From Arion vulgaris (lineage: Eukaryota; Mollusca; Gastropoda; Stylommatophora; Arionidae), in contig CM036762.1 in NCBI GenBank assembly GCA_020796225.1, forward strand, positions 51,756,407 to 51,820,406: a stretch of 64,000 nt of DNA, read 5' to 3'. Position numbers and translations under genes: made by a program. The first letter of the stretch is position 1. Each line of letters opens with the position of its first letter. The notes beneath the pieces are model-generated. The model did not search any database and was not told the origin of the DNA. It saw nothing but the letters and a program-made list of their open reading frames with translations. Positions 13,601 through 22,296 of the stretch are shown piece by piece.

Positions 13601-14378
13601 CAACCCAACAGTACTCGTACAGCTCTGCAAAACAGTAGTTCAAGCTCAGCTGCACCTTGCTTAGCTAGACATCACGGTTTTAAGTGTCTGACTCATTTCA
13701 TACAATGAACAATGTACAGGGAGTGGAACCCATTATTTAAATTTGGGCTGTCTTAGTCTATTCTAATGGTGAATTCATTGATTTGAATTATTAAATTACT
13801 AGTTACACTATTTTATAATTTTAAAATAAATATTCTGTAATAATATATTTAATTATTAAATATATATATATTAAATTTTAATATATTATCAGGTATATAA
13901 TAGATTTCTTTTAACCTACCAGTCTGATAAAACCAAAACCTCTGGAAGTATTGACGTAAACTTCTGAAACTTCTCCATATTGCTCAAACATTTTTCGGAA
14001 CTCATCTTCTGTTACGTCCGAAGTAAAATTGCCAACAAACAATCGGCATCTTCCTGTGAATTTCTTTTCACCCCCAGGTACTGCTGATGGGTCAGATGAA
14101 CTTTTGTCTTCCTTATCAATAGTCTTCATTTCTGATGCATTTTTATTATACTGATTACTGTCGTTTCGATTCTCCGATCTGTCTCTGATATGACTCTGGT
14201 TGTGCTGATTTCCATGTTGGCTGTGGCTGCGGCCGCCCTGGTGCTGGTTTGTCGTGAAGCTATCCGACGACTGCCTTTTATCGTCTTTTGGAGCATTACT
14301 ATTTGGTCCTCTATTTTCTTTTTTGGGTTGACTATTCTCCTGTTTAACTGGGGTGCTGACTACCCCTGTCTTCGACAT
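1230..14378 (-). CDS. nonA: DBHS-family RNA-binding protein (NonA / NONO / PSPC1-like), 7 coding exons, 3' end outside
   Basis: Coding exons on the minus strand are 14378-13920, 12015-11714, 11502-11407, 5645-5449, 4013-3926, 2919-2775 and 1664-1230. All junctions are GT/AG and the phases fit, giving 574 codons before the last visible donor. Order: Q/N/S-rich N-terminus (1-108), RRM1 (about 110-181; RNP2 LFVGNF, RNP1 GFGFIRL), RRM2 (about 186-254), NOPS linker (about 255-310, with MPEKF and [18 protein letters not shown]), a charged coiled coil (about 310-410), an RGRG-type segment, then the octapeptide repeat exon (430-574). DBHS proteins are known to dimerise through RRM2, NOPS and coiled coil and to act in the nucleus in pre-mRNA processing, transcription and paraspeckle-type bodies. 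Start chosen at 14378 (aaaATGT context); the frame is open upstream but has no earlier ATG. An exon ends at 1230 with donor GTAAGT, so further C-terminal coding sequence is expected to the left. Confidence 0.93.
1231..1675. repeat. 24 bp coding minisatellite (MPDRMGDR octads) in nonA
   Basis: About 14.5 tandem 24 bp units of the form cat-c-ctgtc-cccat-ctgtc, seen on the plus strand. Every length change (one 12 bp half unit) is a multiple of three. Third-position differences between units (ctgtct, ctgtcg, ctatct) show the array is not freshly duplicated. Confidence 0.9.
2210..2450 (-). mobile_element. SINE-B copy
   Basis: Reads from the tail (cttcttcgaacgctc) through aagtaggccagcacatccga and actattctttgcttcc to the head ggcaccacacggg. 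It sits in nonA intron 6. Flanks suggest an eroded TSD (ggtagcactt / ggtggcaatt). Confidence 0.85.
2775..2919 (-). CDS. nonA: nonA exon 6: coiled-coil end and RG-type segment
   Basis: Acceptor AAAACAG|GCGCCA, donor ATGATG|GTATAT, 145 nt, exits in phase 0. Encodes [20 protein letters not shown], then a run of four Met, then a Gly/Arg/Met-rich stretch ([13 protein letters not shown]). Confidence 0.88.
3122..3232 (-). mobile_element. SINE-D copy
   Basis: Shows the family's tgttcgcctgctatgaattc end and gccttctccgactt end in minus orientation, with the middle block tgatcaatttttgcg. It sits in nonA intron 5. Confidence 0.7.
3245..3490 (+). mobile_element. LINE 3'-end relic (Cys-His tail type)
   Basis: Translates in pieces as [16 protein letters not shown], matching the CQLCAHHHETVHHHLF motif of the LINE copies at 49.99 and 51.16 kb. 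Decayed and without an open frame. Confidence 0.6.
3491..5448. other. nonA introns 4/5, mostly unclassified
   Basis: Apart from exon 5 (3926-4013) I recognise only a short LINE tail at about 5150-5205 (cattgtgtagacattaaat, then a GAA repeat), which matches the tails at 60.77 and 63.73 kb. The rest shows no coding or repeat signal I can name. Confidence 0.5.
3926..4013 (-). CDS. nonA: nonA exon 5: coiled coil
   Basis: Acceptor AAAATAG|ATTTGC, donor ATCAG|GTATTA, 88 nt. Encodes [16 protein letters not shown] and RLRRQQEHE, aligning in character with the R/Q/E coiled coil of NONO-type proteins. Confidence 0.9.
5449..5645 (-). CDS. nonA: nonA exon 4: NOPS end and coiled-coil start
   Basis: Acceptor TGATAG|GGAAAG, donor CAAG|GTTTGT, 197 nt. 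Encodes the family signature [20 protein letters not shown] followed by a long charged helix ([19 protein letters not shown]). Entry phase 2 and exit phase 1 match the neighbours. Confidence 0.93.
5700..6250 (-). other. unclassified, probably transposon-derived frame
   Basis: Minus-strand frame at 6151-5870 (93 codons, includes [16 protein letters not shown] and ending VRLNS) continues past the stop with [20 protein letters not shown] do not recognise the protein. Its position between retroelements suggests a decayed mobile-element ORF, not a host gene. Confidence 0.3.
6260..8895 (+). mobile_element. piggyBac-like transposon relic with nested SINE-C
   Basis: A transposase is spread over three frames. 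The acidic N-terminus lies at 6333-6565. Then comes a SINE-C insertion, then [18 protein letters not shown] and a central catalytic region (6903-7560), and finally the C-terminal part (7850-8379). The three expected catalytic Asp positions are visible: [23 protein letters not shown] and [13 protein letters not shown] Cys-rich tail ([11 protein letters not shown] ... [10 protein letters not shown]) matches the usual piggyBac C-terminal zinc-binding region. Frameshifts near 7230 and between 7500 and 7860 plus the SINE make it non-functional. At the right end aaaggg|TTAA (8886-8895) looks like a piggyBac terminus at its TTAA target; I could not find the left terminus. Confidence 0.85.
6566..6902 (+). 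mobile_element. SINE-C copy inside piggyBac transposase
   Basis: Starts gggggactgcctagagtag, carries a tRNA-like head with B box ggttcgaacc, the block acctctgaagtcggagaaaa, and ends in poly-A. Flanks ttgtcgaag / ttgtcaag look like an eroded TSD. It splits the transposase N-terminus from its core. Confidence 0.85.
8937..9351 (-). mobile_element. SINE-C copy with duplicated head
   Basis: Poly-T start (minus orientation), full SINE-C body, then the head appears twice: the blocks gagtaagaccag, aatgccggacag and actactctag recur. It is about 415 bp, against about 330 for other copies. Exact TSD caactattctt at 8926-8936 and 9352-9362. Confidence 0.85.
9363..9850. other. nonA intron 3, unclassified
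   Basis: No coding or named repeat signal. Ends in a short (AT)n tract near 9800. Confidence 0.5.
9860..11265 (-). mobile_element. RNase-H-type LINE, 5'-truncated, interrupted by SINE-C
   Basis: Minus-strand frames give [16 protein letters not shown] (thumb/linker), then a long frame at 11143-10658 with the RNase H start [12 protein letters not shown], and a C-terminal stretch ending [13 protein letters not shown] near 9870. This order (RT end, RNase H, Cys-His tail) fits I/Jockey-group LINEs. It lies in nonA intron 3 in the gene's sense orientation. Several frameshifts make it inactive. Confidence 0.8.
10063..10321 (-). mobile_element. SINE-C copy inside the RNase-H LINE, flanked by ~50 bp direct repeats
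   Basis: Poly-T, then the SINE-C body with several small deletions and an eroded head. The host LINE sequence cttgttccagtgtctgagac (ending near 10062) recurs with changes as cttgctccagtgtcagac after 10343. Confidence 0.75.
11407..11502 (-). CDS. nonA: nonA exon 3: start of NOPS domain
   Basis: Acceptor TTTTGCAG|TGATCC, donor AAAA|GTGAGT, 96 nt. Encodes [23 protein letters not shown] and on to KTDQYKK, the conserved family segment between RRM2 and the coiled coil. Exits in phase 2 and needs a G-initial exon, which the exon at 5645 supplies after an intron of about 5.8 kb full of mobile elements. Confidence 0.9.
11714..12015 (-). CDS. nonA: nonA exon 2: end of RRM1 and RRM2
   Basis: Acceptor TTTAG|GAT, donor GGAGT|GTAAGT, 302 nt, exits in phase 2. 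It begins [16 protein letters not shown], which completes RRM1, and then carries RRM2 ([10 protein letters not shown] ... [14 protein letters not shown]). The DBHS RRM2 is the non-canonical, dimerisation-competent RRM of the family. Confidence 0.93.
12660..12757 (+). mobile_element. SINE-A, 5'-truncated
   Basis: Only the 3' half is present (caatgtgcaacgtatacacg ... cgcaaagaagaag). It directly abuts a SINE-B in the opposite orientation. Confidence 0.75.
12758..13225 (-). mobile_element. SINE-B copy split by a nested SINE-A
   Basis: The 3' half (12758-12933) and the head (13178-13225) of one SINE-B are separated by a complete SINE-A. The 11 bp gcagtggtact at the break is duplicated. Confidence 0.85.
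12934..13177 (-). mobile_element. SINE-A nested in SINE-B
   Basis: Complete SINE-A from tail (cctccttctttgc) to head (ccactcgggcg). Exact 11 bp TSD gcagtggtact at 12923-12933 and 13178-13188. Confidence 0.92.
13225..13524. repeat. two-copy tandem duplication, ~150 bp units
   Basis: The block from gcaggacg-atctaaatgg through ctcttactaaacttacttct to accgatcatagaagata appears twice, at about 13229-13373 and 13380-13524, with a few substitutions and indels. Origin unknown; the unit end resembles the tail of the repeat at 37961-38130. Confidence 0.8.
13525..13919. other. nonA intron 1, AT-rich
   Basis: Nothing recognised except AT-rich and (TA)n-like sequence at 13810-13900. Confidence 0.5.
13920..14378 (-). 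CDS. nonA: nonA exon 1 (coding): N-terminal low-complexity region and first half of RRM1
   Basis: Encodes residues 1-153. The first ~108 residues are rich in Q, N, S, K and H, as in many DBHS N-termini. RRM1 begins near C111 with RNP2 LFVGNF and runs to the end of RNP1 (GFGFIRL) at the donor CTG|GTAGGT. Ends in phase 0. The 5' UTR lies upstream of 14378; the transcription start cannot be fixed from sequence. Confidence 0.92.
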
Positions 14379-14810
14379 TTTCTTAGCTCCTGATTTCTCC
14401 TTTCTTTGAATTAACTTTTGTAGCTTCACACGCCGTTACAAACTTAAAACCGTAAAATGGCGTCTGTCGGCTTTCGGGCTTTGTTGTTTCAAACGAGGCT
14501 ACAAATCACTTCCTTCGTTACTCCATAGTTTCGCTATTTAACACTGTCGTGATCACTAGAGATCTCTATGTTAGCTGGCTCAACTTATTTTTGAAAGTAC
14601 AAACTGATCAGGTGATGATAATTTCACAGTACTATACATTTGTTCCATGTTGTTCACTTGTGTACTATAATGGTAATATAACAAGTATAAAGAAAGGCGA
14701 TGTGCGGAAACCTACAAATCTGATATGATCAAGTAGCCTGCTCTAGAATCACATACATTTTTGTTTTAAACATGGGGTAATTTTAATAACGGAACTAGTC
14801 ACTTAGAGCT
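14379..14810. promoter_or_regulatory. nonA: presumed nonA 5' UTR and promoter region
   Basis: Inferred only from position immediately upstream of the nonA start. I see no convincing TATA box. The first ~80 bp are free of stops in the nonA frame down to 14429. A short divergent ATG frame is at 14457-14528. Confidence 0.35.
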
Positions 14811-14812
14811 AT

Positions 14813-15640
14813 GAATGATTTTTATGTGATTAACCTCTTGCTTTTTGTTTTCTGCGTGGTTGCAAGAACTGCTGTCGCCTCTGCTAAAACATTAGAGCAC
14901 GTTTCTCCTGCTGTTAGAGAAGGCACGTCAGTTTCCCCGTTAGCGCAAGTGATGTAGAATCCACGACCTTCCTTATTGATGTTCACAGCAGAACCATCTG
15001 TAACGATCTTATCAATATTTCTTCAGAATATTGTTTTTGGACCAAAAAAAGCGACTTTTCTGTTATATCTCATTTTGTATATCTTTGGACGCCCGAGTGG
15101 TTACAGGGCCCATATTTGGGGTGTAAAGAATAGAACCACTGTTGCCTGCCACGCATGTCGTAAGAGGCGACTAAGGAAGTTTGGCTGAAATCGGATGCAT
15201 GTGACCTAAACGTGTAGAAGTCTATGCGTTTAGGGGCCTACCAAACCAATGTGCAACGTATACACGTTCTTGGCAAAGATCAAACATATCACAAAGAGTG
15301 ATTAAAATTGGTCGTAAAGAACGAACGCAAAGAAGAAGAAGTATATCTTTGGATGTCAACCATGAAACTTTCAACTGTATCTTGACTGGTCAAGTAGTGC
15401 TCCAACAAACGAGCCTCCGAACAAAAGATCTTGACAAAGGATCAGTTATATATCACAATTAGAATGTTAAGTAGTCATGTCCATCATACATACACCAACG
15501 AAATGAAACATGGCCTCATGAACAAAGTTTACAGACCAAGCTATGGAGAACTCTCGAAGAACTCCAACTGATATGCAGCTTCACAGAGGCAACCCATCTC
15601 ATAGTTTAGACGAGCATACGAAACCGAACGCAAAGAAGAA
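14813..15640 (-). mobile_element. RNase H LINE relic, interrupted by SINE-A
   Basis: Minus strand 15020-14813 reads RNIDKIVTDGSAVNI, GRGFYITCANGE and AGETCSNVLAEATAVL, the start and middle of a LINE-type RNase H (TDGSA and AGETCSN..AEA). A SINE-A at 15090-15340 lies just 5' of it; 15354-15640 may be more of the same or a separate repeat. Confidence 0.65.
15090..15340 (+). mobile_element. SINE-A copy
   Basis: Complete from cgcccgagtggttacagggc to the GAA tail. Exact 13 bp TSD gtatatctttgga at 15077-15089 and 15341-15353. Confidence 0.95.
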
Positions 15641-15649
15641 GAAGAGATT
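15484..15649 (+). repeat. repeat shared with 37961-38130
   Basis: The block catacatacaccaacgaaat ... tgaacaaagtttacagacc ... ctccaactgatatgcagc ... GAA tail recurs near 37968-38130 at clear similarity. A short retroelement 3' end is likely. Confidence 0.6.
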
Positions 15650-15650
15650 G

Positions 15651-15976
15651 GGGGGACTGCCTAGAGTAGTTGATAGTAGCTCGGCCTGCTAGCTGTGAGA
15701 CGCCTCATAGCTCGGGTTCGATCCTACTGTCCGGCATTTGTTCAAGTCCCCTGGTCTTACTCAGGACGATAACGAGAGTACCTCTGAAGTCGGAGAAAAT
15801 CTGCCTGTATGGCGAGGGAATACTAATTACGAGTACATTGAGCACACGGCTGCCAGTGTAAAGTAATTTACAATGTCACGCTGCTGTCATTGTAAGATAT
15901 TGGAAAACAGATTTTCACTCAAAATCAGTTTCAGAGATGAAACTTCGTCTGAGTTGAAAGCGGACGAAAAAAAAAA
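15651..15976 (+). mobile_element. SINE-C copy
   Basis: Complete SINE-C with head, B box ggttcgatcc and poly-A. It is inserted in the GAA tail of the previous repeat. Exact TSD gaagagattg at 15641-15650 and 15977-15986. Confidence 0.92.
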
Positions 15977-16204
15977 GAAGAGATTGATAAAATTTACCGT
16001 AAAGATCGAACGAGGAAGAAGAAGAAGAAACCCACTATGGTGTGTCTTTATCATGTCTAAAGATGTATTATACCAAGACGTCTTCATTAACTCTCAATTG
16101 TCATTTTGAATGTTTTGAAAGCAATGGTCGGTCTCATTCTTATTCGTTCGCTCGTAGTACCACGTTTTGACCCCTCTATGTGCCCAAAAAATACCGAAGA
16201 ACGG

Positions 16205-16448
16205 GGTCTTCTTCTTCGAACGCTCAATTTCGACCACTTGTTAATAACGCTGTCTGCTTGTATTGATCTGAGCCTAAGAGCGATTGTACGTTGTGCCAGT
16301 TATGCGCCTACAAGTAGGCCAGTACATCCGATTTCTGCGACGCTTTTTATTTACTAGGTAGCTTCCTATGCCCTACATTAGTCGCCTTGTAGGTCGCAGT
16401 GTTCCTATTCTTTGCTTCCCTTGAGAGCCCCAGCAATACACGGGCGCC
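16205..16448 (-). mobile_element. SINE-B copy
   Basis: Runs from tail cttcttcttcgaacgctc to head acacgggcg with all family blocks. The catgtcgtaagaggcgact block is partly deleted (ttagtcgccttgtagg). Confidence 0.88.
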
Positions 16449-16499
16449 GAGTCCAGGCAATACTTGATTATATCAACCATTTAATATGTCGGGGTGATC

Positions 16500-17230
16500 T
16501 GGCATTTCTACAGGTTCTCTGACACGCTTGTCTTGGAAGCTCTGGCACAGTGTTTGTGTAATTTTCCTATCTAGAACGTTGGCCAGGGGATTCGGGAAGT
16601 CATTGCCACTGAGAGATGCAGCACGTCTGGTGTGCAGACAATTGTCATATTATCAGTTATATGAGGACTATCATCATATCACTCCGGACATGTCCATGGG
16701 TGCCCCGATTTCCGCCTCAGCAAATCCAGCAGCGTCCAGCGTCCCTTCTTCTTCTTCTTCTTTGCGTTCGTTCTTTACGACCAATTTTAATCACTCTTTG
16801 TGATATGTTTGATCTTTGCCAAGAACGTGTATACGTTGCACATAAGTTTGTAGGCCCTAAACTCAGACTTCTACATGCTTAGGACACGTGCATCCGATTT
16901 CAGCCAAACCTCCTTAGTCGCCTCTTACGACATGCGTGGCAGGTAACAGTGGTTCTATTCTTTACACCCCAAATTTGGGTCCCGGTAACCACTCGGGCGT
17001 CCAGCGTCCCAACACGCCAGTTCGATGTTGATTAATCAATCTCTTTGCATATTTAGTATGTCGTTCTTTTCGGGCTGCACCAATATTGACACCCATCTCT
17101 TTCAATCTGGTCAGCGAGTGGGATTCACAGTCCTGAAACTCCTCTGTTCGGAAAGACTCTATCAATGCGTGAAGAGTATGTCTTATTATACGCACAGCGA
17201 ATACGTGGTCACCATATCATGTGGATGAAG
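16500..17230 (-). mobile_element. coding-looking relic interrupted by SINE-A
   Basis: Minus-strand frame 17195-17000 includes ESFRTEEFQDCESHS, KEMGVNIGAARKER and NQHRTGVLGR. When the SINE-A is skipped at its TSD the frame continues RWTLLDLLRRKSGHPWTCPE. I do not recognise the protein; a retroelement ORF is the likeliest origin given the neighbours. Confidence 0.45.
16746..16999 (-). mobile_element. SINE-A copy
   Basis: Complete. Exact 11 bp TSD tccagcgtccc at 16735-16745 and 17000-17010. Confidence 0.94.
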
Positions 17231-17234
17231 CAGT

Positions 17235-18191
17235 TTTTCAGGATATAGAAAAGTATGAGAAATTGCTAGCAAGCCATGTGTAATGGCCAAACACTGGAGA
17301 AAGTTGAACATTTTACATATTTGGATAGTAAAGTGTCAAACAACGGAGACACGATGAAAGAAATAAACTCTCGTATTGCTATAGCAGCTAGTGCCTTCAC
17401 TAAATTAACGAATATCTGGCAATCTCAAGACCTTAGTATATGCACACAAGTTAAATTATTTAAGTCATGTGTCGCCCGAGTGGTTACCGGGGCCCAAATT
17501 TGGGGTGTAAAGAATAGAGCCACTGTTACCTGCCACGCATGTCGTAGGAAGCGACTAAGGAGGTTTGGCTGAAATCGGATGCACATGTCCAAAACGTGTA
17601 GAAGTCTATGCGTTTAGGGGCCTACCAAACAATGTGCAACGTATACACGTCCTTGGCAAAGATCAAACATATCACAAAGAGTGATTACAATTGGTCGTAA
17701 AGAACGAACGCAAAGAAAAAGAAGAAGAAGGTCATGTGTGATTCCTGTACTGACCTACGGTTGTGAAAGTTGGAAATCAACAAAGAAAATTGATTAGAAA
17801 CTGGACAGCTTTGAGAATAAATGTCTCCGAAAATTATTAAAAGTAAAATGGAGTGATTTCGTTTCTAACAACACAGTGAGAGATAGAACACACCAACAAC
17901 CCATATCAAATATTATAAGGAAACGAAGGTGGAAATATTTAGGTCATGTTCTTAGATCAGACGAAAAGAGACTAAATCGACAAGTCCTTATGTGGTCACC
18001 AGTTGGGAAAAGAAAACGTGGAAGACCAAAGACCACTCTTCGAAGAACCATCCAACAAGAAAGTAAACTATTGGGATGTAAAACCATACAAGACCTCCAA
18101 CTGCTAGCGAAGAACCGTATCACATGGAGATCTAAAACCTCTGCCCAATGTGCCGCCTTTGGCACGAAAGGAACTAACTAACTAACTAACA
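17235..18191 (+). mobile_element. LINE 3' half interrupted by SINE-A
   Basis: Reads KVEHFTYLDSKVSNNGDT, then after the SINE IPVLTYGCESW, FENKCLRKLLKVKWSDF, RKRRWKYLGHVLRSDEKR and GKRKRGRPKTTLRR. These are the palm/thumb and C-terminal blocks typical of RTE/CR1-group LINEs. It ends in an (aact)n-like tail before 18192. One stop codon near 17797 shows decay. Confidence 0.85.
17473..17730 (+). mobile_element. SINE-A copy inside a LINE
   Basis: Complete. Exact 9 bp TSD gtcatgtgt at 17464-17472 and 17731-17739. Removing the SINE and one TSD copy restores the LINE frame exactly across the junction. Confidence 0.96.
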
Positions 18192-18445
18192 TGTGTAATG
18201 TATAATAGTACGAGAAGAATACATTACAAGAAAAATGCAGCGTGAAAACTCCAAATCCTTTGTGGGCGAAAAATAAAACACGACATACATCCCAGAACTG
18301 TTGAAAATATTCCTTATTTGGGTCGACATCAGAGTGTCAGACAACGGAAAAAACCTGAACTTGCTATTCGACTGAGATCTTATGCAAGCTGCAGTGAAGT
18401 GAGAAGTAATCAATACTTTCCCGATCCAGCAGTCATTTAAGCAAT

Positions 18446-18698
18446 CGCCCGTGTGGTGTCAGGGTCCGTAAGGGAAGCAAAGAATAGTACCACTGCAACC
18501 TACAATTCATGTCGTAAGAGGCGATTGATGTAGGCCCTAGGGATGCTACCTAGTAAATAAAAGCATCGCAGAAATCGGATGTGCTGGCCTACTTGTAGAT
18601 GCATAACTGTCACAGCGTGCAATCGCTCTTAGGCTCAGATAACATACAAATCATACAGAGTGGTTGACAGGTGATCGTTATGGAGCTTTCGAAGAAGA
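18446..18698 (+). mobile_element. SINE-B copy
   Basis: Complete from cgcccgtgtggtgtcagggt to ctttcgaagaagaag. It abuts LINE reverse-transcriptase sequence. Confidence 0.9.
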
Positions 18699-18984
18699 AG
18701 TAGAAGCTCAATTTGGGTTCAGAAAGGGAAAGAGTTGTACTGATGCCCTGTTCACATTGAGGCAACTCAGCGAAAACTCCATAGAATATGACAAACAGCT
18801 CAACTTAGCATTCATAGACCAAGAAAAGACCTTTGATAGAATAAACAGAAACAAACTATGGGCCATACTAAGTGAATACAGAATTCAGGGTCAACTATTA
18901 GACAATATAAGAGTGATATACCAAAAATGCTCAAGCGTAGTACGAACAAGCGACGGCCTGACAGACGAATTTAAATTATCATCT

Positions 18985-19399
18985 CATAGTAAGACAGGGC
19001 AGAAACATGGAGATCAACTAAAATAATAGCGCATAAATTGCAAACATTCATCAACTGGTGTCTTCGCAGAATAGATGGAATAAGATGGTATGATAGGGTC
19101 AAAAAAGGAGGAACTTATGGAGAGAATAAGACAGATTCCAGTGAACGAACAGGTTAAAAAAGACGCTGGCGCTGGATAGGACACACTTTGCGAAAACCGA
19201 AGGGGTATATAACAAGAAGGGTCCTTATTTGGAACCCCCAGGGACAGCGAAAGAAGGGGAGGCCGAGAAATACACGGAGACGAGATTTGGAGGCGGAGAT
19301 CAACAATATAAAGAAGAGTTGGAGGAGCTACTTGAGATAGCTAGAGATAGGACGACTTGGCATGAGTTGGTTGAGGGCCTATGCCCCAATCCGGGTAAA

Positions 19400-19430
<31 letters not shown>
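18985..19430 (+). mobile_element. nested RTE-clade LINE 3' fragment with (AG)n tail
   Basis: Matches the C-terminus of the RTE element at 40.7-43.9 kb: KTGQKHGDQLK, RRWRWIGHTLRKP and TTWHELVEGLCPNPGKKAK, followed by an agagag run. It interrupts the larger LINE between its EFK and LRQGC blocks. Confidence 0.8.
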
Positions 19431-19433
<3 letters not shown>

Positions 19434-19662
19434 TTAAGACAAGGATGTGCACATGTCCTTTCGCCTATACTTTTCAATATATACATAGACAGGATAACGA
19501 AAGAAACCAATACAGATAACAATTACAATTTAATCAACGAACTACTCTTTGCAAATGATCAGAGTATAATTTAAGATCATCATCATCATCAAGGTGCGTA
19601 TAATTTAGGATAACGAACACAAACTTCAACAACACATAAATGCACCCGCAAACGACATGCGA

Positions 19663-19872
19663 AACATCTTCTTCTTCTTCTCCTTCTTCTTTCTTTTGTC
19701 GTCACACTGCTACCGAGTTGTTGCCCAGTGTCGTGGTTTTCTGTTTTTGTCTTGCGCTGTTCTGGTTGTTTGTGTGATTGTTATCTTTGCTCTTTCACAG
19801 GATTCTGCTACGCCATCTAACCATCTTTTCCGTGGTCTTCCTCTTGCCTTCTTTCCTGATGTTCTGTTATAG
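19663..19872 (-). mobile_element. nested LINE 3' tail, minus strand
   Basis: Minus strand reads KKARGRPRKRWLDGVAES and ends in (GAA)n-type sequence at 19665-19695. Flanked by atgcgaaa on both sides, a likely TSD. Confidence 0.7.
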
Positions 19873-20687
19873 AAGACTCTGTATGCGAAAAATAGGACAT
19901 GAAAATTAATACCTCCAAAACAAAAGTCATGACAATAAGTAGGTCAACAGGCCAATTTAACATACATGTGAATAATATAAAAATACAACAGTCCCCAGAA
20001 TTCAAATATCTCGGGAGTATATTCACAGCAGATGGAAAGATGGACAGAGAAATCGAGACTAGCTGCCAGAAGGCAGTGACATACCAACTGTCACCACTAT
20101 TAAAACATCCAAGGATTAACATGGCGGTCATACGACAACTGATAGACTGCATGTTTAATTCAACTCTCTGCTATCAGTGCCAAACATGGCCCCTGACTAA
20201 GACACAAGAAAGAAAGATTGCAACATGTGAAATGAGATGTCCACGAAAAGCTGTCAACGTTACAAGGAGAGATAGAGTGAGAAACGAGAATATCAGAAGC
20301 ATCGTTGGTACTATATCATGTATACAGTACATCGAGAGGCAAAGAATCAAGTGGTTCGGCCATCTAATGAGAATGGAACCACATTTACTACCATCACGTG
20401 CCTACAATAATCGACACTCAGGGCGCAGAGCACGAGGTAGGCCAAGACCACGATGGATAGATAACATCTCAGTCCCAGCGAAAGCATGGACTGGCAAAGT
20501 CAATCGCAACACACCTGGCACAAGATAGAAAACTAAATATCCCCACGACAAATGCGGTTAAGATAAGATAATATAGACTACATATCTGAATCAAATAGTA
20601 GCATGTCCCTTGCGGAAAGTCGCTTTCATAACAGCCCGTCTGAAAAACGCTCCATCTCTAGCAAGTTCTCCCGCCTCTTCCAGCGAC

Positions 20688-22152
20688 ACGTTCAAGATTT
20701 CTTTGATGTCCTGCTGCCACATTCGCCTTGGTCGTCGACACGTTCAAGTTGTCTTTGATGTCCTGCTGCCACATTCGCCTTGGTCGTCGACACGTTCAAG
20801 ATTTCTTTGATGCCCTGCTGCCACATTCGCCTTGGTCGTCGACACGTTCAAGATTTCTTTGATGTCCTGCTGCCACATTCGCCTTGGTCGTCGACACGTT
20901 CAAGATTTCTTTGATGTCCTGACTGCCACATTCGCCTTGGTCGTCGACACGTTCAAGATTTCTTTGATGTCCTGCTGCCACATTCGCCTTGGTCGTCGAC
21001 ACGTTCAAGATTTCTTTGATGTCCTGACTGCCACATTCGCCTTGGTCGTCGACACGTTCAAGATTTCTTTGATGTCCTGCTGCCACATTCGCCTTGGTCG
21101 TCGACACGTTCAAGATTTCTTTGATGTCCTGACTGCCACATTCGCCTTGGTCGTCGACACGTTCAAGATTTCTTTGATGTCCTGCTGCCACATTCGCCTT
21201 GGTCGTCGACACGTTCAAGATTTCTTTGATGTCCTGACTGCCACATTCGCCTTGGTCGTCGACACGTTCAAGATTTCTTTGATGCCCTGACTGCCACATT
21301 CGCCTTGGTCGTCGACACGTTCAAGATTTCTTTGATGTCCTGCTGCCACATTCGCCTTGGTCGTCGACACGTTCAAGATTTCTTTGATGCCCTGACTGCC
21401 ACATTCGCCTTGGTCGTCGACACGTTCAAGATTTCTTTGATGTCCTGCTGCCACATTCGCCTTGGTCGTCGACACGTTCAAGATTTCTTTGATGTCCTGC
21501 TGCCACATTCGCCTTGGTCGTCGACACGTTCAAGATTTCTTTGATGCCCTGACTGCCACATTCGCCTTGGTCGTCGACACGTTCAAGATTTCTTTGATGT
21601 CCTGCTGCCACATTCGCCTTGGTCGTCGACACGTTCAAGATTTCTTTGATGTCCTGCTGCCACATTCGCCTTGGTCGTCGACACGTTCAAGATTTCTTTG
21701 ATGTCCTGCTGCCACATTCGCCTTGGTCGTCGACACGTTCAAGATTTCTTTGATGCCCTGACTGCCACATTCGCCTTGGTCGTCGACACGTTCAAGATTT
21801 CTTTGATGTCCTGCTGCCACATTCGCCTTGGTCGTCGACACGTTCAAGATTTCTTTGATGCCCTGACTGCCACATTCGCCTTGGTCGTCGACACGTTCAA
21901 GATTTCTTTGATGTCCTGCTGCCACATTCGCCTTGGTCGTCGACACGTTCAAGATTTCTTTGATGTCCTGCTGCCACATTCGCCTTGGTCGTCGACACGT
22001 TCAAGATTTCTTTGATGCCCTGACTGCCACATTCGCCTTGGTCGTCGACACGTTCAAGATTTCTTTGATGTCCTGCTGCCACATTCGCCTTGGTCGTCGA
22101 CACGTTCAAGATTTCTTTGATGTCCTGCTGCCACATTCGCCTTGGTCGTCCT
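20688..22152. repeat. 52/53 bp tandem satellite, ~28 copies
   Basis: Unit: cgacacgttcaagatttctt, then tgatgtcctgctgccacatt, then cgccttggtcgt. Variants differ at gatg[t/c]cctg(a)ctgcc. In order the variants run roughly a a d a, then (b a) four times, then c a c a a c a a a c a c a a c a a, where b and c carry the extra base (53 bp). Spacing and sequence are otherwise almost identical, which points to recent homogenisation. On the minus strand one unit encodes RPRRMWQQDIKEILNVS of the host LINE. Long frames are open on both strands because the unit lacks stops in several frames; they are not genes. Confidence 0.95.
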
Positions 22153-22296
22153 TTGCCTCGTACCCCAGAAACCACGCCTTCCATTAACGTTCTCTCCAAA
22201 CCACTTTGATGTTTAACGTGTCCAAAATAATGAATCTTCAGGGACATGTTTTTTAAGAGCCACCCCCCCTTGATATGCATGCCTTGTAGGATGTTT

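Larger units (their letters stand above)
18699..20590 (+). mobile_element. LINE (RT to C-terminus) with two nested LINE fragments
   Basis: RT motifs appear in order: QFGFRKGKSCTDALFTLRQL, LAFIDQEKTFDRINR, then (after an insert) LRQGC...SPILFNIYIDRI, ELLFANDQSII (degenerate FADD box), and (after a second insert) KINTSKTKVMTISRS, FKYLGSIFTADGKMDR, RQRIKWFGHLMRMEPH and GRRARGRPRPRWIDNI. Decayed by stops and shifts. Confidence 0.82.

Noticed and set aside
14379..14429. Upstream extension of the nonA start to 14429
   Set aside because: The codon there is GTG. The first ATG in frame is 14378 in a good context.
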